Shown: positions 35,401-43,952, counted from the stretch's first letter. The stretch is 64,000 nucleotides of DNA from an uncultured Desulfobacteraceae bacterium (GCA_913060875.1 CAJXSL010000003.1:21045-85044); one strand, 5' to 3'. Notes: generated by a model from the letters alone, not told the origin. A program made the numbers and translations.

Positions 35401-36100
35401 TGACCACCTTACGCCCAAGATTTTCGAACTCAAACAACCCGCGGGTCAGTTTGAACACCTCACGGGTCACGCACGTGGTTCCCGGTTCGGCCAGCCTCTC
35501 CATGCGGGAGGCCAGGTTGACCGTATCCCCCACCGCCTTGAACTCCACCCGCAGGTCGTTGCCCAGGGTTCCCACCACCACCGGCCCGGAATGAACCCCG
35601 ATCCGCATGCGAATGGTATTCGCGTCCATCTTGGTCTTGTTGAATAAAGCCATTTCCCTGTGGATGGCACGGGCTGCCCACAGGGCGCGCTGGGGCGCCT
35701 CCTCCAGGGCGATGGGGGCCCCGAACAAGGCCATGATCCCGTCCCCGGTCATTTCATTGACGGTGCCCTCGTAATCGTTAACCTGTCGGATGAGGATCTC
35801 GTAAACCTGATCCATGAACAGATAGGCCAATTCGGCGCCGAGATGCTCCACCAGAGGTGTGAAGCCCTCCATGTCGCAAAACATGACCGTAACAAGCCGA
35901 CGCTCACCCTCGATCCGGTCACGCTGGCTCAGAATCTTCTTGGTCAGCCCCTGAGGCAGGTAGCGTTGAATTTTGGCAAGGTTGTCGTCAAACACATGGA
36001 AGGAGAAATCGTCACAGGCCGTCTTTTCCAACGGATAACCGCACTGATTGCAGAACCTGGCATTGTCCAGATTCGCAGACCGGCAGTGAGCGCATTCCAT
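32465..36100 (-). CDS. Adenylate/guanylate cyclase fused to ATPase and TPR domains
   Basis: 1211 residues. N-terminal zinc ribbon (C3, C6, C17, C20). Class III cyclase domain with metal Asp in F-C-D76-M-E-G-F and M-T-G-D120-G-I-M-A-L-F-G. A P-loop ATPase follows (G-E-A-G-I-G-K-S, 296-303), with Walker B V-V-V-D-D-L-H-W-A-D. The C-terminal 500 residues are TPR-like (A-L-H-Y-Y-L-E-A-L-N-L-Y). Such proteins are common stand-alone sensors that make cAMP in response to an unknown signal. It is followed 40 bases later by the isoprenoid-synthase-like gene on the same strand, so it may switch on the peptide locus. Confidence 0.92.
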   Translation of the reverse strand: MECAHCRSANLDNARFCNQCGYPLEKTACDDFSFHVFDDNLAKIQRYLPQGLTKKILSQRDRIEGERRLVTVMFCDMEGFTPLVEHLGAELAYLFMDQVYEILIRQVNDYEGTVNEMTGDGIMALFGAPIALEEAPQRALWAARAIHREMALFNKTKMDANTIRMRIGVHSGPVVVGTLGNDLRVEFKAVGDTVNLASRMERLAEPGTTCVTREVFKLTRGLFEFENLGRKVVKGWGENIPVYKVLPGHQDIHRPQLGSERLIFSKMVGRDSKLELLERHVVKMTGGEGAIVNIIGEAGIGKSRLMAELRQRTSMRQVNVLEGRAISMGRNLPFHPVVDILKQWAGIGDEDGRRVALTKLEAALQPLFPGKIGEVLPFLATLMGMSLHVPYSDRLKGIEGEALEKLIRKSLREFLIRLSERRPLMVVVDDLHWADSSTVDLLEFLFRLVKQARILFINLFRPGYEETGQRVLNTLQEHLAVYQVDIQLEPLDGGMSATMITDMLDLKGFNHAVVKQIVERAGGNPYFIEEVVRSFVDEGAVILRDGQFKITDKFGRMTIPNTINDVLMARIDRLEEDARELLKIAAVIGRNFFYRVLVEVTGSAHRVDERLSYLKETQLIYERERRDELEYQFKHALTQEAAYAAILPQKRKALHLKVAQAIETVFAEKLYAFYGMLAYHYSRAEDLEKAEDALIKAGEEALKSSASSEALHYYLEALNLYRQKSGRSADAAKVALLEKNIALAFYNRGQYEEAIQYFDRSLDVFLGRTPRNIATSCLRFTSSFIHLLVALYLPILKFKKIPTTDERDVIDIYYKKCQALIVIYPRRWFIESFYFYRHFTKFNFARIPNGAGVLVSASAMFTFTGISFRLGRRILSVVQSRLATEDPRQKITYDLIQTTLYYFSGNWGAIDRPNDQLAEACLDMGDFWAASMHFYWHGFPLLFQGNLDGVRHCIGRLDTISEIYENDFSLSFKQLLNAALLMETRRFPEALEEIAAGIDVAKKNRSGLSLVHFYGCQAQIYLLLGNRPAAEEALAKADALQREQETVPWMLSVFCRSQAELALYRLHGAVASNGDGEMLKQRLKARTTCRALMRQTRKVAQHRTEACRLMGTYYWLTRRPRPALKWWRKSIRVGEQLGARLQLSRTYCEIGRRLSEENTPVTMLDGIRSQDFLEKADTLFRELGLEWDLQLLRSLRSGSDTPARSIQAATG

Positions 36101-36297
36101 AAAGGTACCCTTAAGGAGCCGAGATATTCGACTTCAAATTCCATCGTGCAGGTCCGGCGCAATTATCGAAAGGCTTGCGTGCACGCCATGTATGATTCGG
36201 CCGTCGGCCAAGAATGGTAATTGCGGGATCGTCAACTTTTTGGACGTGTCCTGATTTTTGTCAAGAAAACAGGCGGTTGTCAAGTGCGGACTTCCAA
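36101..36297. other. Upstream region of the cyclase gene
   Basis: Nothing certain. A TTGTCAAGTGCGGACTT segment and scattered AT-rich stretches are present, with no hairpin or clear operator. Confidence 0.4.
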
Positions 36298-36500
36298 ATG
36301 AGAGAGAAGGGTTCCCTATCCCTTTTGCTTCTGGCCATTAAAACCACCCGGAATGCCTGCAAGGCGACCGAAGAAGATTTCAGACACCTGAAACAGAAAG
36401 GCGGCACGGAAGAGAAAATTTTTGAAGACGTATGGCCGCCCTGTTCAACGACATGAATTGCATGCTGGACGCTCCGGGCGCCTCGGTGGAAGGATTATAG
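36298..36500 (+). pseudogene. AhpD/carboxymuconolactone-decarboxylase-like remnant, frameshifted
   Basis: The ATG frame at 36298 reads L-L-L-A-I-K-T-T-R-N-A-C-K-A-T-E-E-D-F and then G-G-T-E-E-K-I-F-E-D-V. Shifting frame at about 36430 gives M-A-A-L-F-N-D-M-N-C-M-L-D-A-P-G-A-S-V-E-G-L and stop. Together these match the last 65 residues of peroxidase-related AhpD-like proteins (typical tail: eeIleavxxxAlFNxxNRxadalG). The N-terminal half with the CxxC redox pair is gone. A decayed gene. Confidence 0.55.
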
Positions 36501-36645
36501 GACATGACGACCCGAACGGTGCCGGGCTGACCTTGTGATGTCTATTGGCTTGCCAAATTGATGAATGAGGGCAACCCGCAAATGCCCGGCTTTCCTTTAT
36601 TACACTATGCCGGGCATTGGTTGATGCGCCATCTTTCGGTAACCG
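36501..36645. other. Intergenic, nothing recognised
   Basis: Short region at the 3' end of the minus-strand Sel1 lipoprotein gene. An imperfect ATGCCCGGCTTTCCTTTATTACACTATGCCGGGCAT palindrome (around 36581-36616) may be its terminator. Confidence 0.45.
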
Positions 36646-37455
36646 CTAGAGCGCCTTCTTAAGCGCCTCAAGGACCTGGGCCGTAGCGGATCCTTTCGGC
36701 TCCAGGTCATTTTCACGCTGGAAGGCCTGGATGGCAGCGCGCGTCTTGCTGCCGTAGAGGCCGTCGATGGGGCCGGGCTCGTAACCCAGATCCGTCAGGA
36801 TCTGCTGAATCTCGCGCACCAGTTTTTGCCGGGCCAGGGCGTTACGGCGCGCCTGGGCGGCACCCCGGTTGACCTCCCGTTTGTAGGCCTGGATGCCGGA
36901 AATGGACAGGAACCGTTCTTCCACCCGCACCCCTTGGGCCTTTGCCAGTCGAAACCATCGCAGGGCCTCCAGGTCGCTCTGTTCAACTCCGGTGCCGCTC
37001 GCATACATCAGGCCGAGCATATGCATCGAAGCCCCATGTTCTGCACGGGCCGCTGTTTCGAAATACCCTACGGCCAAACCTGCATCGGAGGAAATGTAGG
37101 CCATTCCCATCAAATAGTTGGCCGGCGGATAGCCGCGGTCCGCCGATTGCTCCATCCAATAGAGGTAGCGCTTCAGATCACGTTTGCCCCCCTCTCCGGC
37201 CAGGCACATGTTCGCCAGCATGAACTGGCCGTAGGCGCCACCCGCCTCGGCCGCCGTTCGGTATTCCCTCCTTGCCGCGGCAAAATTTTTGACCTGGTAA
37301 AAATGGTCGCCGCGGGTCTCGGCCGAACTGGCTTTAAAATAATTGGTGGTTTTGGACATGCCCGACTGGACCGACTCCATAAACCCGGCGCAACCTGTCA
37401 GTACCAACAGAAGCAGCAGTAAAACCAGCGATAGGTGTAAGCGATGATTCGGCAT
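36646..37455 (-). CDS. Sel1-repeat lipoprotein with peptidoglycan-binding domain
   Basis: 269 residues from ATG 37455 (GGAG upstream). The signal peptide L-L-L-L-V-L-T-G-C is a lipobox, with Cys as the mature N-terminus. The middle contains Sel1-like repeats (A-x-G-G-A-Y-G-Q-F-M-L-A-N-M-C-L-A-G-E-G), which scaffold protein contacts. The C-terminal 60 residues (I-Q-Q-I-L-T-D-L-G-Y-E-P-G-P-I-D-G-L-Y-G) form a PG_binding_1 domain ending F-Q-R-E-N-D-L. It is expected at the inner leaflet of the outer membrane facing peptidoglycan. It is 53 bases downstream of the Hint lipoprotein, so both are likely made together. Confidence 0.85.
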   Translation of the reverse strand: MPNHRLHLSLVLLLLLLVLTGCAGFMESVQSGMSKTTNYFKASSAETRGDHFYQVKNFAAARREYRTAAEAGGAYGQFMLANMCLAGEGGKRDLKRYLYWMEQSADRGYPPANYLMGMAYISSDAGLAVGYFETAARAEHGASMHMLGLMYASGTGVEQSDLEALRWFRLAKAQGVRVEERFLSISGIQAYKREVNRGAAQARRNALARQKLVREIQQILTDLGYEPGPIDGLYGSKTRAAIQAFQRENDLEPKGSATAQVLEALKKAL

Positions 37456-37508
37456 GATCGACACTCCAATGGTCAAATACGATGGTTGGGGTTTAGATAG
37501 ACGATGGA

Positions 37509-38363
37509 TTATTTTGCGCCACCGCCTCCGCCGCTTGAATTGTGGACCAGATAGCGATCGCCATCGGAGGTTACCACATAGAAATTATGGGTGTCGTCAA
37601 CCTGCATGTTGTGCAAAATCCGGTCTTCTTGACGATAGTCGATGCCGGTTATGCTCATCATGCGCCCATCCACGTAGACCGCATCACCCACTTTCAGATT
37701 GCGTACCCGCTCCCATCCGTCCGGCGTCAGCAACCGCTCGCCCCCCGTCGTACTGAATACACCGTTGATCGTGTACAGATGGTTGGCTTCCACCGTATAA
37801 AGGGAGAGTACAGGCCGGCTCACCACCTGATCATAGCCGATATCATAGGTCAGCACCCTGTCGCCCGGCACAACCTGCTCGAACCGTTTGAAAGATCCAT
37901 CGTCCATCTGCACCAGCGTATCGGGGGGAAAGCAGCCCCGGGACTCGTTGAGAATGGCCTGCTTCTCCTTTTCCACCCGGGCCAGCTCCCTTTCGAGCCG
38001 CTGGACTTCTTTTTCCGCCGCCGCGGCCTGTCCATAAGCCTGGTCGGCCAGATCTTCATAAGTGGGTTTGCCATCCCCTTTGATCCATCCCCTGGATTTA
38101 TGGTTCTGCACGTCGTTGATGACAGCAATCTGGCGCTGCTGGTTCTCGAATTCTTTCATGTCCTCGATTTTTTGCTTGAGTCGATGAATGTCCGCATCCA
38201 CTTCATCGACCGTCCTCAGGGCCGGTGTCGGTGGCGGCGGGTCATCCGGCGGTGGTGAAGAAACCTCGTAAGCATCGTAAAGGCAACCTGTCAGAAACAA
38301 AGCAAGGATGAAAGCAAGTGACAGTGGGAAATGCATCCGGTGGAGCAGGCGCTGTTTATTCAT
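37509..38363 (-). CDS. Lipoprotein with C-terminal Hint (intein/hedgehog-like) domain
   Basis: 284 residues from ATG 38363 (GAGGAAG upstream). Lipobox L-T-G-C27. A Pro-rich linker and coiled coil follow (about 50-140, E/K/Q-rich). At C144 a Hint module begins: G-C-F-P-P-D-T-L-V-Q-M-D-D-G-S, with the usual P-G-D-R-V-L-T-Y-D; it ends H-N-M-Q-V-D-D-T-H-N-F-Y-V-V and Y-L-V-H-N275-S276. Hint folds catalyse N-S acyl shift and peptide cleavage. The B-block T-x-x-H is T-T-G-G here, so activity may be partial. The C-extein is only S-S-G-G-G-G-G-A-K. The combination of lipid anchor and Hint is unusual. Confidence 0.8.
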   Translation of the reverse strand: MNKQRLLHRMHFPLSLAFILALFLTGCLYDAYEVSSPPPDDPPPPTPALRTVDEVDADIHRLKQKIEDMKEFENQQRQIAVINDVQNHKSRGWIKGDGKPTYEDLADQAYGQAAAAEKEVQRLERELARVEKEKQAILNESRGCFPPDTLVQMDDGSFKRFEQVVPGDRVLTYDIGYDQVVSRPVLSLYTVEANHLYTINGVFSTTGGERLLTPDGWERVRNLKVGDAVYVDGRMMSITGIDYRQEDRILHNMQVDDTHNFYVVTSDGDRYLVHNSSGGGGGAK

Positions 38364-38606
38364 CGTCTTCCTCGTTGCAATGGCCGTCGTTGAATTGAAA
38401 GCGGCCAGCATAGCGGCGCCGCTCGTTTGCATACCGACATCGATACAGGTAGGTTAACGCAGCCGCATCTATTATAGTAATCACATAAGGGAGTCAAAAT
38501 AAAAAAGATTGGCTTGGCAACCGTTTGCTTTCGGTCTGATGTTTTGTATTATTGGTCGGTTTGATGAAAGCTTGAGAAGAAAATCGCCTGTCACGGAGAC
38601 ATTCCC

Positions 38607-39401
38607 ATGATCAATGATGTTTGCCTCACCCCGCTTTTTCTCGACCATCCCGTACCCGGCCTGGAAGCCCTGGTGGAACCGGGCTGGACCGTCCACCAGC
38701 CGATACTGTCCGCATCCGACTGCTTGAAAAGGATGTCTGCGGTGCACCAAAGCCTTGCCGGATGGGTTGAAAAGACCGTCGGCCAGGGCCGGCGGCCGGT
38801 CAGCATTGCGGGGGACTGCTGTACGGCCATCGGCGTACTGGCCGGGCTGCAGCGGTCCGGTATCGATCCGGCCCTGATCTGGTTCGACGCCCATGGCGAT
38901 TTCAACACCCCGGAAACAACCCCCAGCGGCTTTCTGGGCGGCATGCCCCTGGCCATGATGGTGGGCCGGGGCGACCTCACCCTGCCGGAGGCGGTGGGAC
39001 TGGTTCTGCTGCCTGAAAACCAGGTCATCCTGACGGACGCACGGGATCTGGATCCCGGAGAAGCAGACGCACTGGCCCAATCAGAGGTGACCTTGCTGGC
39101 AGACCCCGGCGACCTCCTGGCATACGACCTGCCCGACGGTCCGCTCTATGTTCATTTCGATGTGGATGTGGTGGCTCTGGAAGAATCGCCGGCCCAGAAC
39201 TACCCGGCCGCCGGGGGACCGACGGCCGCATGCCTACACGCCGTCTTCGGACACCTGGCAAAAACCGGGCGCGTCGCGGCGGTGTCCGTATCCACCTGGA
39301 ATCCCGATCTGGATCGGGACCGCAGGAGCGAAACCGTCAGTATGGACTTGCTGCGAACGCTGATAGGGCGCAAAGGCACCAAAAGCATAGAAGGCGCTTG
39401 A
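38607..39401 (+). CDS. Arginase/ureohydrolase-fold protein with altered metal motif
   Basis: 264 residues. Family motifs: D94-A-H96-G-D98 (W-F-D-A-H-G-D-F-N) and H-F-D-V-D-V-V-A. The usual G-G-D-H-S motif is A-G-D70-C71-C72 here, so the first manganese-binding His is replaced by Cys. Arginase-fold enzymes cleave guanidino or amidino groups; the change suggests another metal or a different reaction. No signal peptide. It is divergent from the Hint lipoprotein gene and convergent with the diguanylate cyclase gene. Function is open. Confidence 0.75.
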   Translation: MINDVCLTPLFLDHPVPGLEALVEPGWTVHQPILSASDCLKRMSAVHQSLAGWVEKTVGQGRRPVSIAGDCCTAIGVLAGLQRSGIDPALIWFDAHGDFNTPETTPSGFLGGMPLAMMVGRGDLTLPEAVGLVLLPENQVILTDARDLDPGEADALAQSEVTLLADPGDLLAYDLPDGPLYVHFDVDVVALEESPAQNYPAAGGPTAACLHAVFGHLAKTGRVAAVSVSTWNPDLDRDRRSETVSMDLLRTLIGRKGTKSIEGA

Positions 39402-39419
39402 GGGTTGAAAAGGAGAGAA

Positions 39420-40838
39420 TCAGCGGGCCATGACCACCTGGTCCCGGCCCCGGTCCTTGGCTTCATAAAGGGCCGTATCGGCCTTCTTCATGATCTGTTC
39501 CAGCGAAAGACCGCCCTGATCCATCGAAGCCAGGCCGATGCTGACGGTGAATCGAATCTCACCCCCGGAGGTTGAAACCGTCAGCGCTTTCAGGGCTCTG
39601 CGCAGCCGTTCCGCAGCCAGGACAGCCTGTTCGGGCAGGGTGTGGGTGAGGATGGCGGCAAACTCTTCGCCGCCCAGCCGGTAGAACGGATCCGACCCGC
39701 GCAGCAGGGTCTGGCTTTCGGACACCATCTGTTTGAGCACGTCATCGCCGGCGTCGTGGCCATAAGTATCGTTGACGGATTTGAAATGATCGATGTCGAT
39801 CATCAGAAGGGTCAGGGGGGTGTGGTAACGTTTACTCCGATCGATTTCCTCCTGGGCGCGCCGCATGAATTCCCGGCGGTTGAAGGCTCCGGTAAGGGGA
39901 TCGGTGGTCGCCATTCGGCGAAGGTCTTCTTCGATCAATTTCCGGTCGGTGATATTCCTGTAGGTTGCCACGACCCCGGTCGTTTCCGCGGTCAGATCCA
40001 GCAGGGGCTGGGCACTGACAATAAACGTCTGCTTGCCCCCCTCGGCGGTGACCACCTCAATTTCTTCCTCGACCCGATCCTGGTCTTCCTGGAGAATGCG
40101 TTCCATGAGGCATCGGTCGGTGCCGCAAAGGTCATGCCCAAAGACAGCGGCACAGTTGCCTTTGCGCATCTCAAAGCCCATGCGGGCCATCATGTCCTGC
40201 AGGGTGCGATTGAACCTGGATATCTGCTGGTCTTTGTGGATAACGCAGATGCCATCCGAGGTGGCGTTGAAAATCTGGTTCATCTCGAGGGAGGCCACCT
40301 CGGCTTCCATGGCCATGGTATTGACACGGCTCAGGGCGTCCTCTAGCTGTTCTTGTGAACTTTCCGCCGAGTCCAGGGCCGCGCGGATTTCGTTTTCGAC
40401 CTTTTTCCGTTCGGTCACGTCACGGTACAAGGCCATGATCACATTTTCGCTGATGCGCTTGACACTCTGCTCGAAGCAAATGTAGCCCCCATCTTTGCGG
40501 TGCAGCCGGCGTTCGATGGTAACGGCCTCGCCGGCCAGCAGCCGTTTGATCTGGGATGGCAATTTTTCAAGGTCGTCGGGATGAATCAGGTCGGTAACTT
40601 TTCGGCCCTGGATGTCTTCGAAGCGGTACCCCAGCATCCGGAGAAAGGTGGGGTTGGCGTTGAAAATGATTTCACGGTCGTCAAACAGGACGATACCGTC
40701 CGAAGCCTTGTCGTAGAGGCTGCGATAAACAACCTTAAACGCCTCGAGCTTCTTTTCGGCATCCCTGCGCCGCTGGGTCTCTTGTTCCAGTGCTGCGGAT
40801 GGATTCTCCATGAGCATTTCATCAATTTTGGTTCTCAT
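39420..40838 (-). CDS. PAS-domain diguanylate cyclase
   Basis: About 472 residues from ATG 40838; upstream ATGs at 40901 and 40946 are alternatives with no better ribosome-binding site. Residues about 30-160 form a PAS domain (Y-D-K-A-S-D-G-I-V-L-F-D-D-R-E), a second PAS-like region follows (F-N-A-T-S-D-G-I-C-V-I), and the C-terminus is a GGDEF domain with D-I-D-H-F-K and active-site G-G-E-E-F. It makes cyclic di-GMP, which controls motility and biofilm decisions. No membrane segment is visible. A monocistronic gene. Confidence 0.88.
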   Translation of the reverse strand: MRTKIDEMLMENPSAALEQETQRRRDAEKKLEAFKVVYRSLYDKASDGIVLFDDREIIFNANPTFLRMLGYRFEDIQGRKVTDLIHPDDLEKLPSQIKRLLAGEAVTIERRLHRKDGGYICFEQSVKRISENVIMALYRDVTERKKVENEIRAALDSAESSQEQLEDALSRVNTMAMEAEVASLEMNQIFNATSDGICVIHKDQQISRFNRTLQDMMARMGFEMRKGNCAAVFGHDLCGTDRCLMERILQEDQDRVEEEIEVVTAEGGKQTFIVSAQPLLDLTAETTGVVATYRNITDRKLIEEDLRRMATTDPLTGAFNRREFMRRAQEEIDRSKRYHTPLTLLMIDIDHFKSVNDTYGHDAGDDVLKQMVSESQTLLRGSDPFYRLGGEEFAAILTHTLPEQAVLAAERLRRALKALTVSTSGGEIRFTVSIGLASMDQGGLSLEQIMKKADTALYEAKDRGRDQVVMAR

Positions 40839-40946
40839 CGCGGCCCCGCCAACCATTTGATCTGAACTGGCATACAATAGATCCCCATGACGATCAATCA
40901 TTCCTTTGCCGTTCTGAAGCGCCCACAAGATTGCGCGTACGCGCAT

Positions 40947-41323
40947 GTTTAGGCCAAACCGGTACGCCGCTTACATCATGCGGCCCGTTGGGATTCGTCG
41001 CGTTCGAAAAATTCTATCGTTTTTTAGGGCCGTTGTGGTGGAGGGAATTCGCAGGGCACCAAAATTTTGGCAAGATGGCGGCGTGTTAAATTTCAAGACG
41101 CAAAACGATCTTAGATGCCGCAGTGCCTGGATCACAAAAAGAAGGCGTTCCGAACGACACGAGCACTTGGATTTTTCTATACCGTCAGATCGAAATGATC
41201 ACGCCATGCCCATCGATGGATGGCGTCCCGAAGGTAATTTTCCTCGCCTTCCCGCCGCCGTCGAAAAACTGGAGGGGCAATGGGGCCAGGAGCGCACACG
41301 CCCGCAGGGCATATACGCCACCT
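40947..41323. other. Intergenic, no gene supported
   Basis: Long ORFs in several frames cross this region but lack ribosome-binding sites and recognisable content. Nothing definite is seen. Confidence 0.4.
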
Positions 41324-41584
41324 TCATTCAGAATGATGACGCTTCGCATAAACCGTTTCAGCTATTTCCGCAGCACTCTTACCCTCGGTTTCAATGCCGA
41401 GAGCTTCCACTTCCTCGTCGATAAAACTGGCGTACTCCGATACCAGGGGATAGCTGGAGGTGTATGAGTCGAAATAGGCGGCTTCGGAAGCCCCCTGCCG
41501 ATAGGCGCTGCAGACCTCACCCGCCAGTTTGGCAGCATTGCGCAGGGCGAATTTTTTTAGAAAATTGCGTCGTTTCGGATTCAT
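41324..41584 (-). CDS. Small protein with twin-arginine-like N-terminus
   Basis: 86 residues beginning M-N-P-K-R-R-N-F-L-K-K-F-A-L-R-N. The R-R-N-F-L-K-K resembles a Tat motif, but the following stretch (A-A-K-L-A-G-E-V) is too polar for an ordinary signal core, so export is uncertain. The rest is acidic (E-E-V-E-A-L-G-I-E-T-E-G). No family recognised. It is the last gene of a minus-strand operon with the Cys/His-ending protein, a membrane protein and a Tat-type metallo-beta-lactamase protein; the 19-base gap suggests coupling. Confidence 0.6.
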   Translation of the reverse strand: MNPKRRNFLKKFALRNAAKLAGEVCSAYRQGASEAAYFDSYTSSYPLVSEYASFIDEEVEALGIETEGKSAAEIAETVYAKRHHSE

Positions 41585-41603
41585 CGTCTCTCTCGCGGAC
41601 TAA

Positions 41604-42587
41604 CTAATGGTCGTGGTAGCAGCACATATGCCCCTCTGCTCCATGGGGGGGTGTGAAGATCCGGTCCCTTATGGACCACCAAAATGGATTGACAAATACA
41701 GAAGCGGAATGGTCGGGGTCGGTCACCGTTTCCGCAATACGCCATCCCTCCGATTTCAGGCGTTGGCCGGCATCCTCGCATGTCATGTCGGCAAGCCTGC
41801 GCTTATCAGCACCAGACGTAAGCGGCAACCCCACGCACATAAGATGCGTTGCCGCCTCCGGATCTGGAATGGGACGGCCTTGCCGCCTTCCGATAACTTC
41901 CTGCTGCCAGGCAGGACGATTCGCATCGATGGCAAAGCATGGGGAACTGCCATACGCATGACAGAGGCTGCAGAGCAGCTTGTCATAGAACAGGAATGTC
42001 AGCTCCCAGCCAGGCACGTTGCGGTCGAAGCCACCGGGGGCAACCACTTCCACAGGTGTCTCCCCTTCGTTGCCGAGGTATAACCCTTCAGGGCGGATTT
42101 CACGCCACCGGTCCTGGGATATGCCGGCTATTTCGATGAAGCCGCGATCCGGAGCGATCCGGACATCCACATACCCCACCACAAACAAATCCCTATGCAG
42201 CTGTTTTTGTCCGGCCGGCGTCGGGGTTCCGGTGGCATCGAACAATGGGCCCAGTCGAGCCAGATTTTCGATGGCGGAAAACCTGTCCAGGACTGTTTCG
42301 TCCATCGCAGGAAAATATCGTACCATCCACCGCCCTGTTATCCATTCTGGCGAGTCTTGATTTCCAGACGACCCACAATCGGCAGAGATCAGAGACATCT
42401 GGAAGGCCCCGGCGCGGCTGTCGAACCATAAATGCCATCCAGGCAAACCATCGGAGAGACTGAAGGCATTGATGTGGTCAAAACCGAAATGCGACCGGGC
42501 GCCCTCATTATGAAACAGGCGGTGCAGAGCGGTATAAAATACTTCCTCGATCACCCGCGCCGGGTCCAAATGAGGGCATGAAGTCAT
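41604..42587 (-). CDS. Uncharacterised protein with Cys/His-rich C-terminus
   Basis: 327 residues from ATG 42587, which overlaps the upstream membrane gene stop by 4 bases; a longer frame to 42629 is unlikely. No hydrophobic segment. The end is H-M-C-C-Y-H-D-H, a probable metal-binding tail, and C-S-L-C-H lies in the middle. V-E-V-V-A-P-G-G-F-D-R-N-V-P and W-W-S-I-R-D-R-I-F have no match that I know. It is strictly linked to the membrane gene above it. Confidence 0.6.
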   Translation of the reverse strand: MTSCPHLDPARVIEEVFYTALHRLFHNEGARSHFGFDHINAFSLSDGLPGWHLWFDSRAGAFQMSLISADCGSSGNQDSPEWITGRWMVRYFPAMDETVLDRFSAIENLARLGPLFDATGTPTPAGQKQLHRDLFVVGYVDVRIAPDRGFIEIAGISQDRWREIRPEGLYLGNEGETPVEVVAPGGFDRNVPGWELTFLFYDKLLCSLCHAYGSSPCFAIDANRPAWQQEVIGRRQGRPIPDPEAATHLMCVGLPLTSGADKRRLADMTCEDAGQRLKSEGWRIAETVTDPDHSASVFVNPFWWSIRDRIFTPPHGAEGHMCCYHDH

Positions 42588-43846
42588 CTCTGGAGATCCT
42601 CCGGCGCCACCAGACGATAGCCTGGCCATTTATCCATAAAGGCGTCATGAATGTTCAGCAGGACAATCAGCAGCACCAGAAAGGCCGACGGGTTTTCGGA
42701 CGGATGAGATACGCCCTCACAAACACCGAGCAGCACCGGCGCCCAAGCATAATATGCCCATGCGAAAAGCAGCCCCAGGATGACCGACAGCACACTCATC
42801 GTCAGCCCGCGAAGCCAAGGCGCCAAACGGGAAAATGCCTCGCCGAAATAGGTGCCAAGAATGATGGCCGGCACCAGAATGAAGTTGCCCATGGTAACCG
42901 TGTGGCTGTAGCGCCAGCCGTAGTTATATTCATTCTGGCCGCCGATATAGGCCTCGTCCCAAAGATAGTCCATGACAGCCAATTGAATCTTGAAAAACAG
43001 GAACCCCAGCAACAAACCGCCGACAACAACAGCGATAAACTTCCAGGGCTGCCCTTTCACCAGATTCCAGGGACGACCTTCCCAAAGCTGCAGCGTAATG
43101 AAAATCACAATCACGCTGCAGAACAGAATGCCCAGGCCGTACTCCGCACTATTCGTTCCCGCGATCTCTTTCCACCAGGGGGGTACGGCTGCGTATACCT
43201 GGGCTGGATAAAACATCGAACCGATATGGGGATGGAAAAACACCAGGTAAAGCGGAACGGAAAGCAGCCCCATCAGCAACCAGTTGGCCAGACCCTGACC
43301 GGGCTGCAGACTGTCAGGCCAGGCGGTTTTGTCCCCTCCGACCATCAAAACGGTTGTCAGCCATAAAAAGGGAACCGACAGACAAATAAAAGCCCAGGAA
43401 GTCGTTTCACGGGTCGACATGACATCCTGCCCCAGTTCCCCATATTGGGTCAGGCTGTTCCAGTTGAAATAGGTAATGCCGTAACGCCCAATGATGTAGA
43501 ACATGATGCCGAAAATAAAAACGAAATAGACCCCGAGAGCAATGCCGGTCAGGATACCCCCCTTCTGCAACGGATGCGCTGCGTCCAGATAAGGTCTTTT
43601 GAGGGGCCAGTAATCGAAATATTCCGTCTGCCAAATGATCACCAGCAATACCCAGATCACAAGGGAAAACCCCAACAGGGGCGTGTAAAGTTTCAGCGGA
43701 CCGCCATTTGAAAAAAAGATCCACCACACCACCATTGCGGTAACGGCGAGAACCACCAGATTCAGCAAACCCGACGCCCATACATTCCAGCGGGGGGCCA
43801 GTTGTCTTTCAGCTAACCAACCTTGCCTGATATTTTGCGTGCCCAT
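42584..43846 (-). CDS. Polytopic membrane protein of unknown function
   Basis: 420 residues with about nine to ten hydrophobic helices, Trp/Tyr-rich; for example W-A-S-G-L-L-N-L-V-V-L-A-V and L-L-G-F-S-L-V-I-W-V-L-L-V-I near the start. No transporter signature (ABC, MFS or APC) is seen. The second gene of a minus-strand operon, 106 bases after the metallo-beta-lactamase gene and overlapping the Cys/His-ending gene. It may be the membrane part of an electron- or ion-handling complex, which is a guess. Confidence 0.7.
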   Translation of the reverse strand: MGTQNIRQGWLAERQLAPRWNVWASGLLNLVVLAVTAMVVWWIFFSNGGPLKLYTPLLGFSLVIWVLLVIIWQTEYFDYWPLKRPYLDAAHPLQKGGILTGIALGVYFVFIFGIMFYIIGRYGITYFNWNSLTQYGELGQDVMSTRETTSWAFICLSVPFLWLTTVLMVGGDKTAWPDSLQPGQGLANWLLMGLLSVPLYLVFFHPHIGSMFYPAQVYAAVPPWWKEIAGTNSAEYGLGILFCSVIVIFITLQLWEGRPWNLVKGQPWKFIAVVVGGLLLGFLFFKIQLAVMDYLWDEAYIGGQNEYNYGWRYSHTVTMGNFILVPAIILGTYFGEAFSRLAPWLRGLTMSVLSVILGLLFAWAYYAWAPVLLGVCEGVSHPSENPSAFLVLLIVLLNIHDAFMDKWPGYRLVAPEDLQR

Positions 43847-43952
43847 GTATCCAGCCTTTCCAATGCTTCATGTTGACGGAAGGCGACGGACAGCCACCTG
43901 GCCGGTCCGCCGCCACAGAGCCCGGAACCGATCGCCCCGGTCAGCCCTGTCG

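Noticed and set aside
40947..41424. 159-aa plus-strand ORF
   Set aside because: No ribosome-binding site; overlaps a better-supported minus-strand gene; no domain.
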